Source: Ilex aquifolium
Taxonomy: Eukaryota; Streptophyta; Magnoliopsida; Aquifoliales; Aquifoliaceae
Direction of reading: 5' to 3'
Length of the DNA stretch: 64,000 bases
Assembly: GCA_951799425.1 (NCBI GenBank)
Contig: OX637399.1
Span: forward strand, 14,066,501-14,130,500
Part shown: positions 22,898 to 36,600 of the stretch, piece after piece
Layout of the letters: every line of letters starts with the position of its first letter
How positions within the stretch are numbered: the stretch's first letter is position 1
Program-made: the position numbers and the translations under genes
The notes under the pieces: generated by a model
Seen by the model: the letters and a program-made list of their open reading frames with translations, nothing else
Told to the model about the DNA's origin: nothing
Database searches by the model: none

Positions 22898-24639
22898 ATT
22901 GGATCAACATATGTTGTGCGTTCAAATCCCTGCCGCTTCATCATCCGACATTCTGGTTCACTTTGCAAGGCAAAATACTGGGAGCATGAGTTTCTACCAC
23001 TTCAACCCATCCATCATGCTACTTCATGAATTGACATGCCAGTTCCTCATCTAGTATACCTTTTTATCCAACCAGTATACCAGATCTGTGCACTATCACC
23101 TTTTTCCAATGTGATTTTGACCTTGAAAACGTTAGAATTTGAAGAAAGCTGTTTCATACAAATTTTTAGCTCTTGATGTCTAATTTCTAACTCCATTGGA
23201 ATAAGGTCATTTGGATATTTGGGTAGTAAGTTATGTCCATAATACCGAGACATGTCTGAAACTCTCCACTGTTAGCCTTTAATGCATTAGCTCCAAAATT
23301 CATGCCCTTTTTCACCTAGAAGACATCCAAATCTCAAACTTATTACACACAACTTGTAAATCTTGAAGTCTTCTTTCCATCCACACTTGAACCAAGTCAA
23401 TTGCACTTCTTTGTCAAAAGATATTCCCATATTACACAGACTATGTCAAATTAACCAATTTTAGCATTCTTCATTCTTGGCTTGTTTCTTTCACTTCTCT
23501 TCCTTGATATTCCAACTCTTCTTCTTAACCACTATAATCACATTCCTAAATTCAATAATGATCATATAACACTTTAACCTCTTTACTCATATACACATTA
23601 AACTGACAAAGTTGTTGAATAAGCTTCTCATGCCATACTCTTCTCATTCAATCAAATCAACTACTTTAATCCATATATATCCATGATGCTCATTCTTCTT
23701 CCTTTTGGTTCTTCATACATAGTGTAACACATTGAACATTCAACCTTTTTCATCTTGTGTCAAACCTATGAAACACTTTTAGCCAAACTCACAAGAAGAT
23801 AATTAGTAATATAATAATGTTTATTATCATCAAAACCTTACTTAACCAAGCATAGGGTCAACAGACAGAACATGGCTTCCAAATGCACTAGAATCCAGAT
23901 GTAGTATCTTTTTCCAACTTCAACAAGTGCATGTTGTCAACCCATGTTGCCTTACCCCCAAGACAAGGATCTACAAAATGACTCAAGGATAGAGGCGAAA
24001 AGAGGTATTCATCTAAAGGAAGAACATGAAGTAAGTTGGAAAAGAAACTATGGATATGAAGGAAAAAATACAGAGTAAAGGCTTTGGTTAAGACCAAATG
24101 AGGAAAGCGGTTAGAGACTAACAAAGTCATCTTCCAGTCTTCCCTCTTCTAGGTCAGGAGGTTCATAAAGAATAGTGGCGTTGCACAAGGAAGAAGGCAT
24201 CTTTAAAGAGTTCGTCTTACTTTGAAAAAACTAAGTGCTTCACGAGTATTTATAGGTCATAGAAGAATTGAATACTTTAATTGTCTTGCCTTGTAAATAG
24301 TCAACATTTATGGCAATTTAATGAGGAGAATGAAGCGTCAATCTAAACGACAATCAAAGTGCCTAAATGCATGATCAAACGAAGAAAATGTGATGTATAT
24401 GGCAATTACTATCATTTAGTTCGTAGTCATGTCAACTGTTACAAAGGAAATAAAAAGACATGTATAAGTGAAGAAATAAGGGGCAAAAAATTCCATATCT
24501 ATTTTTTCATTTATTATCTCTCTTGGAACTGTAAAAGATTTGAAAAATGGACTTCTAATTGGTACAGTGATCTATTTACGCCCTGTAATTTGACCAAAGT
24601 TGATTCGGTAGGGGTCGAGCCCGCATCCACAAAGTCGTG
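22898..24639. other. Intergenic stretch, no gene recognised
   Basis: AT-rich sequence with scattered short frames and no recognisable domain, RNA gene or strong repeat. Confidence 0.45.
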
Positions 24640-26672
24640 ACATTCATCATAGTGGCCTTAAGTTCTTCCAGACGCTCTTGATAGGACACGAATTCCTCCA
24701 AGAGCACTGCACGCTGGCCCTCTAGCTTAGCAATTTGGTGGTCTATCTAGACCAGCCTCTAAGGAAGAGAGTCAAAGTAGCTCAAATGATTGGAGCAGGT
24801 TTGGATATGCCAATTCAGGTTGACTAACCACTCTCGTTGCCCATGGATGATGGCGATGCAATCTTCGCACTTCTGATACAACGGTTCCGCCTCTTGAAGG
24901 AGGGCCTGAAGTTCATTAGCTAGATGAACCAATGCTTGACGATTTTATTCAATGAGGAAGGGAGAAATGGTGAGGGCCCTGACCGAGTGAAGTCTCTCCT
25001 CAAGATGGTTTATCTCGTCTACCAAAATAACGAGGTGGCTAGTGAGGACTATCATTGTTATCCCACGATGGTCTTTGAACTCATGATCCGAAATTAGTCT
25101 TGATTGTTGAAAGGATATGGGACCAGAGGAGAGGCGAGCCTTTAAAGAAGCTAGGATGGAATGCAAGTCGACATCATGAAAGGGGAGAGTAATCAAGGAT
25201 GGGGCAGCAGCCTGAGTTGGGGCCGCGACCTGGACAGTCTCAGCGACCTCAAGGGTATTTTGGCCTGCTGGGGAGTCAGGAAGCTCTTGCCTAGGGGTAG
25301 ACCTTCTTCATTCTCAAGGTCCACTACTTCGACAATATTGGCTACATTAGTGGCCACATCATTGCAAGAAGGACCGACTGAACTAAACCAGCTATGGCCA
25401 GAGAAGATGTCGTAGTATTGGGAATGGTTGCTGGGCCGAGGGGCACAAGGCTTCTAAAGATGACATCTTGAAAGGGCCCCACACCGACCAAGAGGGTCGC
25501 AGAAGGAGGAGTGCCATCACGCTAATGAATAGGGACATTAAGGGGAGCATCATATTGGAGAAATGGGAATAGTCGTGAAAAAAATGTGGAGGGAGTTGTA
25601 GAAGAACGATGCTGCTTGTCCTTGCGGTGAGGCTGTGTTAGAGAAATGGGAATAGTCGAAGAGGTAAGATCCGTAGAGGCTGCGAGATTAGGGTCAATTT
25701 CCCAAGGAGGAATACAAGTAGAAGGGGAAATCTTGATTGGGTCGGGCCTAGGAGATGATTAAACTCGTAATGGAAAGTTCATGTGGTTAAGAACAGTGGT
25801 TGTGTCACGATCAAACTGTGAAAAAACATATTTTTTCCACCAAGCCCTGGCAATCTTCAAAACATCAAATGACTCGGTGAAAAAGGTCATTCAAAAGGAG
25901 TGAAGAGTGACAGAGTAGTGACAGCTGACTTCTCAAACATTTACATTGGTCAGATTAGGCCGATTGATGTAATAAATATGGAAAGTGCAGGCAAAAGGAT
26001 AAGGAATTTGCTACACTAGACCAAATTGGTGAGCTAATTGTTCAGGCATGTAAACCTCGACACCACAATGAGCATTAGCACCATGAGATGGCCCTAGGCC
26101 GTAATACAGGTCTCGAGGGTGAAGATTGGAGAACCAGACATCCTCGTGAGAAGTAGCGGCATCAACTGGGGCTTCCCCAGGCTTGTACAAGAACCATTTT
26201 GGACCTTGATTTGGGGCAAATGACATCCAAACGGGCTATGGGCCGTTCAAGTTGTACAAATAAGAAAAATAGTCAGTGAATAACTTTTCTCTAGAAGGGC
26301 CCGTGGCAAATAGACGGCCATAAGCAAAAGACGTGTTATCAATGGGCGGGATAGAGAGCTCTAGGAAATAGGCACGAAGCCATAGCTGAAGCACCCAGAG
26401 GGGACCCGAACCTTTTTGCATCTTTGACGCCATTGTCTCTCACATCCAGCTATAGAGGTGGACAAGCATGACAGGGGCAAGAGCATAGGAAGCTCCTGTG
26501 GCCAAGTAGATGGCCAACATAATATACTCCTTGGTCATTTTGTAGAGGCTATCATGAGCTGCCAGTTAAGACGATTCATCACTCATCCACGCATCTCGAG
26601 GGACAAAGCCATGATCATAATAACGATTGAAAAAGATGGGTCGACGGTTAAAGGCCATCTCTATAAATAGTA
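24640..26672 (-). pseudogene. Plant mobile domain (PMD, aminotransferase-like) protein remnant
   Basis: Reading leftwards from about 26672 the frames give MAFNRRPIFFNRYYDHGFVP, LAIYLATGASYALAPVML, GSGPLWVLQLWLRAYFLELS and then WFLYKPGEAPVDAATSHEDV. Farther on is a low-complexity, coiled-coil-like tail (LVDEINHLEERLHSVRAL). The LAP..L and GP.W.LQLWL..YF signatures are those of the PMD family, found both in transposons (gypsy and MULE types) and in host genes such as MAIN. The frame is interrupted several times, including a stop near 26580 and another just before 26433, so no whole protein is made. It is more likely transposon-derived than a host MAIN-like gene, because the neighbourhood is repeat-rich. 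Confidence 0.62.
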
Positions 26673-27170
26673 GAAACTAGGCTACTGAAAATGGATCCAC
26701 AACACACAAACTCTTCACATAACCATCCTACCTTATACTTATTTCTTGTTCTCAAGCAATTTTTTTTTTGTAATCATCACTTTTGTGATCTTTTACTTTT
26801 TTTGTTTAATGTTAAGTTTAGTACTTGTTTCGTCTCAAGGTTTAGCTTACTTGTTAATTTTCATTTTCACTATTCTCTTTACGGAGTAGTCCCTTGCACT
26901 TTTATTTGAGAAATTATTTAAAGTTCTTGAATCATAAGACATAGAAAAGAACTCAGAGATAGTTTTATGCCTTGCTACAATTACCTGAACAATCATGATT
27001 TTAGAACCTCATGCCAGTTTAAGTAGGTAAAATCATACGTATATGAATCTTAAGTCTGTTCAAACTTTGGCACGTCCATAATTTGTGTATTTGATTTGGA
27101 ACCGTTGGAGGTAGATAGGGTTGGTGTGGTGTGGTGGGGTGGGGTGCGAGTGGGTAGGTGAGAATGAGAC
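26673..27170. other. Upstream intergenic region of CBR1
   Basis: No gene is seen. A GT/GGGGT-rich stretch at 27110-27155 precedes the promoter. Confidence 0.5.
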
Positions 27171-27540
27171 CTTTTATAGTTCGAAGAATTTCACCCACTA
27201 CTGCCACTCACAGTCATCTCCTAATTTTTTTTAATCTAGCATATCTCCTAATTGGTTACCATTTTTCTTCTCTTTCCTTTCTTCGAAGAGTCCGTTGAGA
27301 GAGAGAGAGAGGGAGAGGGAGAGGGAGAGGGAGAGGCAGTGACAGAGTCAAGAGCAGTACCTAGATTCCTTTTTTTGGTCCTAAACTGCAAGACATCCTA
27401 TAAGCAATTTCCATTTGCTCTCCTTACTCCAAACCCAATTATTCCATCCAAGATTCAATTCTCTAAAGCATAACAATAAATACATTAGCTGTTGTCAATT
27501 AGAACTCTTCAGTTTGTCCTTCAGGATCGTTATTTTGGCA
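27171..27540 (+). promoter_or_regulatory. CBR1 promoter and 5' leader with GA-rich tract
   Basis: TTTTATAG at about 27172 is a weak TATA candidate. A GA/GGGAGA microsatellite at 27298-27336 lies in the probable 5' UTR, a location common for GA repeats in plant leaders, where they can bind BPC-type factors (family knowledge, not shown here). The ATG at 27541 is the first one giving the conserved N-terminus. Confidence 0.45.
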
Positions 27541-27643
27541 ATGGATTTTTTGGAAACACCTGAAATACAGATTCTGGGTGTTGCTGTTGCTCTTGTTGCC
27601 GTTGCTGCTGCTGTATACTTCTTTTCCTCCAAGAAACCCAAAG
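27541..27643 (+). CDS. CBR1: CBR1 exon 1 (membrane anchor)
   Basis: Residues 1-34 plus the first base of codon 35: start codon, short acidic N-terminus, then an Ala/Val-rich helix ([18 protein letters not shown]) and a KKPK stop-transfer. The donor is AAAG|GTCCAAG. Confidence 0.95.
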
Positions 27644-30600
27644 GTCCAAGTCTGACCACCCATAATTATCTACACCAGCACGAGCGCGCGCGCTCGCGCA
27701 CACACACACACACACCCCTTGTATATACGTAAAGCGCGCACTTCCATTCAATAATTACTGTTGCTATGTTTGATTCCTTCTGTCTGTTGATTTCTATGGT
27801 CTATTTGAGATTTTTGGCACTTACCTCATCTGGGTTGCATTTATCATCTGCAATTGGAAATGGAGACCTCTCTAAATCTTTTTCCTTACTAATTTTTTTT
27901 GGCGTAGTAAACGTATCTTTGCATTTTTGTGAATTATCATTTAGACCAGGTTTTGGATCTGAACTATCTGTAACTGAGTCACAGAAGTGATGTGTGCTTA
28001 ATAGGCTGCTTAGATCCTGAGAATTTCAAGGATTTCAAACTCGTGAAGCGCACCCTACTGAGCCACAATGTTGCAAAGTTCAGATTTGAACTTCCTACAC
28101 CTACATCAGTGTTGGGTCTCCCTATTGGACAGCACATAAGTTGCAGGTTCAGTGGACTGGTTTCATCTATCCTAAGTTTTGGATTGTATAACAAATATAT
28201 TATTGATTTTGCTTGTTGTAAATGCTTAATCATCTGAAAAATGGGTGGTGTTGACTTGTGCTGTTGTAATTTTATTCAACATCGAGCAGGGGTAAGGATG
28301 TTCAAGGTGAAGATGTTATAAAACCATACACTCCAACTACTCTGGACTCTGATCGTGGATATTTTGAGTTAGTTATTAAGGTAGATATCTGAAATATTCT
28401 GTTTACTGACTTGGTGTTATTGGTTAGATTATTATCTTGTTTAAGTGTTATTGCACTTTTGTCTGATTTGCACGGGACTGTGGTATGAATTTTTTTGCAT
28501 AAATAGATGTATCCGCAAGGTAGAATGTCCCACCATTTCCGGGAGATGCGTGTTGGTGACTACATGGCTGTGAAAGGACCAAAGGTAGATGCTTTCTTCT
28601 ATATGTTATCGCCATGATCTATGTTTGCCATTGCTTCTAGATTTGTCTTTCCTTCTAAACTAGTTATGTCATGTCCTCTTTGATGGACTTCGGTCATGTA
28701 TCTATTGCACATATCACACATATTATGAGAAGCTCTTGGGTTGATGTTTTAGGAGGTAGAAGAAAGCATGTAGGAAATGTAGATGGAATTAGGTTAGAGT
28801 TGATTTGGTTTTAGGAGTGGGTGGTGAGAATTCAGCAAAACTGTGCTGGGGTTTTGTAGACAGCAATTATTTTAAGGATTTGAATGTTATATTAATTACT
28901 GAAGGATATGGAATGATTTGCGGTTGATAAGGGCTTGTTAGGGTGGGATTTGGGCCAAGAAGGAGGGTTCTACTCGGGACGGTGGATGGTAGCAAAAATA
29001 AAAAAAATAAGACAGAAAATAAAGAGGAGAAATAGAAAGAAAATGAATTTTTGGTACAAAAAATGGATATGCAGGCCACTCCACATATCCGCCAGCTTGG
29101 GAGCATTGCCTTCAAAAAGAAGAATGTACTTACTTCATTGAGAAAGAAGTATGTTATTCACTCATCACCTTTGCAGGGGATAGTTAACATTGCCCAACCA
29201 GATCTCAACATCTTACTACTCTACTAGTCTATTAATCCAGTTCATGCATCATGACAATCTGGATTCTATTATAAGTTTCGCATTTTTATTGGTTTTTGGG
29301 AGTCATTATTGTATCATGATAAAACTATGAAAAAGGTCAAAACAATTTCTGTGCTATTTGGAAGGTCCAATAGTCACATTACAAATTATTCCACAATTCT
29401 GGACACAAAACGCGGGACTGTAACTCTTATAGTTATATTAAAATGTGTAGCTATATGAATCAAATCCTCATCTTTATCACTCCCTCTCAAAGATTTATGC
29501 TCGGGAAGCCTAATACCTCTTGCATCTTCATTATTTTTGGCCAAATAAACTTTTGCCCTATGGAAAAAAAATACTAAAGTAATCTCCCTCCAAGTGGACC
29601 ATGCGAGAAAATATTGACTTTGTTTCCATTGAACCACTGTAAGTACTTGATGACAACACCAGGGCATCTTCCAGTGAGCAACTTAGCCAAGCAGTGCATA
29701 ATAATATAGATTTTGTTCTGTATCAGAACTAAAAGTACAAATTGTTATTATTTGATTGTAGCTTAAGAAGCACGGACACAGTTATGAGACATGGATACGA
29801 CACGATACGGACACGCAGATACGACACGATACGATACGGACACGCATACACGACATTTCTTAAAAAAGTAGGACACATACACATTAGGGATACGCTATAA
29901 AAAATTATATTTTATATAACATTTTATAATTCATCGCAAATATAGTGATAATGATATGCAATTCATAAAAGATTCAGTATTTTATGATAAGTAAATCTTA
30001 CGTGTAGTCATCTGTGTAAATTTTTAGACTAAAACATCATCATAATAGTCAATAATCATCAATTTTTTTTGTAGACAATGTGTACCTAATATATAATTTA
30101 AATAATTGTTTTCATTTTCTCAATTTATTTATTTTTTTTAAAATTTTTATGCATCTTTTATTTTTATTATTATATTTGGAGTACAATTTTAATATGTCTA
30201 GTATTATAGTAATTATATGTTTTTAAAATTTTAAACTTTGTTAATCACATTTCAACACATGTTTATTGTTTAGTAGTAAACACGTTCTAAAGAAGTTTTG
30301 GACATGTCACTAAAGAAGTGTTCGGACACATGTCTGAAATTAAAATTTTTTCATTTAATTATTGATGCATCTTCAATTTTTACACTACACGATATTTGTG
30401 AACTTAAGATACTAAAAGATCTGAATATGCAATTTGTCCTGAAAAGTTATAATATTCATAAAGAATCATTTAACATGAACCTTTTATAGAGAAGCTGCTC
30501 CTTGGAGGATAGTTTTAATGCTGGTTGAGTGTCAGAACCATGAATATAACACTTGAATCTTGATTTCACAGTATTTCAGTTAGTAATGCAGGGCAACTTG

Positions 30601-33600
30601 ATTCTAAGGTGTACAAGTTCTTCTTTTCATGATTATATCTTGTTTCTGAAAAAGCAAACACCCTACCACATATAGCATGACAATAGTTGGTGGCTTATGC
30701 CACCGATAGAAAACTGGTGCCTAAGTCAATTTCTATTTGGCTTTGTCGAGTGCTTTCCAAATTAATTGTTTAACTTTTAATCTAGCTGGTCTTAAATCCA
30801 TGTGAAATATGTTGCATGGGAATGCTTAATCGATACTAATTTTTTCCTTCTGTGCTATTATCTGATCATTTTGTTGTACCAGGGCCGTTTCAAGTACCAG
30901 CCTGGACAAGTGAGAGCATTTGGAATGCTTGCTGGAGGGTCTGGTATAACTCCTATGTTCCAGGTATGTAAGTGACATCGGTCAGATGTATTTGAAATAA
31001 TTCTGGAGATCTCTGCTTCTGTGATTTTATAGTCTTCTATAATGTTACACATTGCATTTTTTATTTTCTGTTGTTACAGGTTGCTAGAGCTATATTAGAA
31101 AACCCACAAGACAGAACGAAAGTGCATCTCATCTATGCCAACGTCACGTATGAGGACATTCTTTTAAAGGTGATTCATGCTATCAACTTTCTTAATATGT
31201 GCCATTTGAACGTCTGCACTTTTGAGGGGTTTTCACTTTATAGGGAAAACCAAATCGTTAAACTCGAAGCAGGCTGATTTCATTTTAAGGGGCCAAAGAA
31301 ATTACTCTGATTGAGGACTGATGTCACTTGTGACCATCCTAGATGGGAATATCAGTATGTAACTATCATGTGATTTGTTAGAGTTCTTATTGTATATTAT
31401 TAGTAGTGTAGGGTACTATTGTAAGTACCCATAATATCAGTCTATTATAAGTAAGAGGGTGTAGGGGCTAGCGAACATAGCCTATACAGCTGATTGTTCT
31501 TTTTTCCTTGTCTCGTCTTCTCTCTTTTTTTCTTTCTCGCTCTCGCTCTCGCTGACCCTAATACTGCTTTGACGGTCTCAACTTGGTTCTTAGATTTTCA
31601 GCCACAATTTTTTTGCAGCATTAAATCTGTGATTTCAGGTAGCTAATGGTTGCCTTTGTGACGTGGCCTCCATTGTGAATTCAGGTCCTGGCGATGCCTT
31701 GTGAAAAAATTAGATAGTTAAACTAATACATTAAAGGAAAAAAAATTAATACCTAAGAGAGAAATTCATCATCACTTCTGGACTATAATAAACAGATGGG
31801 AGAAGTTCTAAAACATGGGGTGCTTGTGTTACCTCTTCAACTTGTGTACCCGGCGAAGGAAAATATGAGATTTAAAATGCAACATGAAAATGGGAAATTC
31901 AATTGGTCAACATTAGAGAGCGTATTTGTTGTTCCGTGAAGGGGAGATGTGTGGATCTTCTTTCACGATTATACACGTCGATTCAAGGTTTTTAAAATCG
32001 GGATCCTACCTTGGATCGGTGGGGTGACTGTAGGATCGGAATCATAGGATCGAATTGAGAATCGTAAGATCCTACTTGTTAAAGAAAAAAGAGTAAAAAA
32101 TAGTAAAATACAGACTACCTTTTTTAATTGATAACCGTGAAGAAAAAAAAATAGCAGCAAAAAAAACGGAGTCACCGACTCTATTCGTTGATCATTAGCT
32201 AAAGAGTATACCACAGTGGAACAATAGATGAATATAATAGCTAAAGAGTATTCCATAAGTGAGAATAGATAAGACATACTTTTTAGAATGAGAAATATCT
32301 GAGAGAGAGACGAAGTGGAGTACAAGTTGCTGCCTCTGGGCCTGGAAGGACGTCTACGTCCATGAGAGAGACGAAGTGGAACAGTCAAATAGACTTCTAC
32401 GTCGTCGTTTACGAAGAGGAACAGGAAGACACATGCCCTAAATATTTTATTCTTCTATGGGGTATAGGCTTATGAGCCATATAGTGGGCTGCCAACAAAA
32501 AAATTGAAAAAAGCTCAAGATGCCCAAGTCAGCCCCCTATCATTTTAGGCTGAAAATAGAATCGCAAAAAATCGTTGTGGATCGAGATCCTACGATTCTA
32601 ACCGATCCAACTCTCGATCCCACTCAATCCTACTAATATATGATTTTTAATACGATGCAAATCGATTTATCAATTTTGGATCGTAGGATCGTACTGGTAG
32701 GATCGCGATTTTAATAACCTTGCATGGATTGCATGGTACTAACTAGAGGGGGTAAATAGATTTTTAAATTTTATGGTTAGGCAAACACTAAATTAAACCC
32801 ATTATTATCATAATTGTCTTTTCTCACAAAGATTAATCGATTATTAGTGAGAACATGGTTCAAAATCTCGTTATCGACCATCGACTCGGAGGGCATTGAT
32901 ACATATCGGTTGAGGTGTGGTATCGGCTGATACGCTCAAAATGCTAAAAAAATTTGAAAAAATTATAGAAAATTCTAAGATCTAAACATCATCATTCATG
33001 CATCATATGTCCACAATACATCCACAAACACATTAAATTATATTAAAATGAAACATAAGGACGCTACCGACAATAATTATCATTATCAAAGTTCAGCATA
33101 GGCATTTATGAACGTACGAAGCCATAATAATTGCCACATTGAATGACGATGAGGTTCAAAATCTTTGTTATTGTTTTCAAGATAATACAAATTAGGATAA
33201 TGTCCACCATAAAGATAAGAAACAAGTGTGAATACGGGCCTGATTGGGTTGGTTGAGTTGACTAGATGACCCATAATCAAAGTAGTATAACTGTGGAGGT
33301 TGTATTGGCTGGTTCCCATGTTGATAGTACCCAAAACCACGATTTTCACGGCCATTACTAACAGAAGACTGATCATATCCATAAAAGTTGACACTATCCG
33401 ATGTCGTGTTAGAAGATCCATCATGATGTATCCTTGTAACACGATCATAGTAGCCATCAGTACTAGTACTAGTACTAGTACTAGTAGATCCTCAAGATGC
33501 GTAGGGCGATGACCATAATGCCCATCACTATTAGTATTAGTAGACCTCTCAAGCTGTGAAGAGATACCATATCCATATGATCCATGTGCACAACTAAATT

Positions 33601-36600
33601 TTATACCACTACTTTGATGATGTCCATAAGGCATGTATCCTTCATGTGATGCCAATCCCTAACTCTGCATATGATCATTAATACCTTGTAGACCAAGTGA
33701 ATGATGATGACATCTATTGGAATAATCATCACTACTAGAAGAGTTTAAATTCCTTCGTTGTTTCATTGCCCTTGGTTGATATCCTGGTTTGTATCCTATG
33801 TGACATAATAATTGTTTTGCCCCAGTGTCTATGACATACCACCAGCTAGTTAAGTATCACCACCATCTCTAATAGTCCTTCCACCACCATTCTTGTTGCC
33901 CTCATCATCATCTCCACTATGATTACTAGCATCATCATCATCATTACCACCACCACCACCACCACCATAAGTATCATCAACATTATCATCATCAGAAGAA
34001 GAAGAATCACTAGAACTGACAAATTCTCATAGGCTTTTTACCCTTATTGGTTGGCCTCGTATCTTTTCCAGGTCTTCTGGTAGTAGCATAGTTGCTAGAT
34101 GTTGGAGCTGTGTTTGTGTCATTTTTATCAACTGCATCTCGTCCACTTCCAGCTTCTTCAATGTCACGAATGCCTTTATCTAACCAATCTAAGTTATTAG
34201 GTGGTAAAATTGGTTCCTTTCCCTCTCTTATCCGCTCATCTAATATGTCATAATCATTAAAAATGTAGTTCAAATCAATTGAATTATAAAAATCATCATT
34301 TTCACGCTGATACGTCAAATTTCTGAGTCGTAACCGCATATTGTAGTGCACAAAACCTAGCTTATGTAGCTTCTTCATTGCTAATCAGTTGCAAAGTTTT
34401 GTATGGATCAGCAATCATGTAGTCTAATTTCTTTCATACCCCGATGAAGAACATGTTTGGCTTAAGACCTTGACTGCAATTTTTTGTAGATGGGGAACTT
34501 CTTCACCATAATTGATCCGGCATTCAACTACACAAAAAAAAAAACAAAAAACAAAATGTACAATATTAGTATATTTGTGATTGTGATTAACAAATGATAC
34601 TTTAATAAATACATATAGTTTAAATAATAAACCTGGAAAGGAAGCATGCATAACTTTCTTAGTGAGTGCATTCCCAAACTCGCCATGTTAGTATATAATT
34701 TGATCTGCAATTTATTGTGTAATGTATTACGTATGCGACCAATATATATACATGTTATAATAAAAATTATCAAAAATCGTTATACCTCATTCATTGCCCT
34801 TGCTTTCAAATTTGGTTTCAATATTTTAATAACCTCTTTCAGTCTAGATCTTACCTTAGAATGGTCGGAAAATTGATTAGAATACTGAAAAACTGCATTT
34901 AAGAAATAAGCTGCAAAGTTTTTGACAATTTAATATAAGTGAGTTGATTACTATAATATTTTGCAAGCTAATACGCAATGAAAAATTTATAGTTTTAAAT
35001 ACTTTTACCTGCTGCATGCACGTGTCTGTGTAGTTGTGTCTCCCATCTTTTGTCAATCACAGCCTAATATTTTCTCCAATTTTTGACTGAATGTTGTATG
35101 ACTAGTTTAGCCCTATCCATTGCCTCGTAGACAATTGATAAAGTCAGTTTTTGGTCTTGATCCGCTATCTTTAAGGCCCTAATAAGAGGCTTCATGACGG
35201 ATTGAACTTTTTTAGCCTTCTTCCAAAATTGGTCAGTCAAAATAAGGTTTGAGACCTTATCTCTTGTTTTTCTCCTTTTATTGTATTTGTTGAACTCATG
35301 CCATTCATCAGTTTAGTGGTCACATTCTTATACCTGGCCTCAATAAATCTTTATCTCTTGTATGTTGTTTCATTAAGTTCACCACTTTGAGACTATTGTA
35401 GATAAATGATGTGATCATCTTAGCATCATCTATAGTCTCCTTGATTGCTTTCATATGATCAATATCTTCTAGCATCAAATCGATACAATGGGCTGCCCAA
35501 GGAGATCAAAATAGATGTTTCTTTTTATCCATCAACATCTTACCGACTGCTTTAAAGCTTGCCTCATTGTCGGTTACTATATGTACTACATTTTCTTTCC
35601 CAACTTCATGAACAATTTTATCCATAAGAAAGAAAATATAGTCAGCAGTTTTTGAAATGTTGGTAGTATCAATTGAAGTATGGTAAAATCATACTATGAT
35701 CACAATAAATCATGATTGTGCGACTATACTGAGGTCATTTTATCTTCATCGAGGATATATACACTTCAAGCTCTTGAACCTCCTCCTCCAAATAAGAACT
35801 ACCAATTTGATATCCTATGGGGCCCTTTATTCCTAGGCCTGCATCTGCAATAGTGTCAATCATTGACTGATAGTAAGGCCCATTATCATTATGGTATTGT
35901 ATTGGAGAGAAAGAACTTCGAAATAATCTTTCCTATTTTTTTCAGATTATCACATGAGAATATGCATTTTATTGACTTGGACGAGAATATGTACGGATCA
36001 ATGCCACTTATAGGCATGTTGGCACCTTCTTTTATACTATAGCTACGTGGTGGTCCGCGCTTGATTCTTGAGCTAGATGATTGTAATGGTTCGGCACTAA
36101 AAAAATAACCCTTAGTAGAACGACTAGTGCATTTGATAAAGAGTGCCTACGACCCTCTTCCTCCATCTAAGTCATTTGACGACTTTCCTTTATTGCCTGT
36201 TTTAACTGTCTTCTTTCAAAATCACCCTCTTCAATTTGATTTTCACCATCATTCAGGTTGTAAAGATCTTCATCTCATAATGATTGTATAATTCGTTTTT
36301 TTTTCCTTCTTTACATCATCCCTTTCCTTACTATAATCACTGAGATGTTGTCTCAAAAGTTGTGACACTTCTTTTGGTGCACGCGGACATCCTTCCACAT
36401 GGTCGGATACATGTGCAATATGCTGCTTCATTCGAGTAATACCACAATGTACTATTTTTTCACAATAATTGTACTTTGTAATTTTTCGATCACCACCAAC
36501 AGGTATTGCGTGTTCCCAACGGATGTCGTGTTGTTTATGAGCTATTCTACAATGTAAAAATTCAAAATAATTAAATAAGTAACATATTTTGATTGATTTA

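Noticed and set aside
29386-29667. 93-residue minus-strand ORF in CBR1 intron 4
   Set aside because: No recognisable domain, and its length is within chance for intron DNA.
31377-31620. Possible solo copia-type LTR starting TGTTAGAG with a TATAAGTAAGAGGG box
   Set aside because: No matching target duplication and an uncertain right end.
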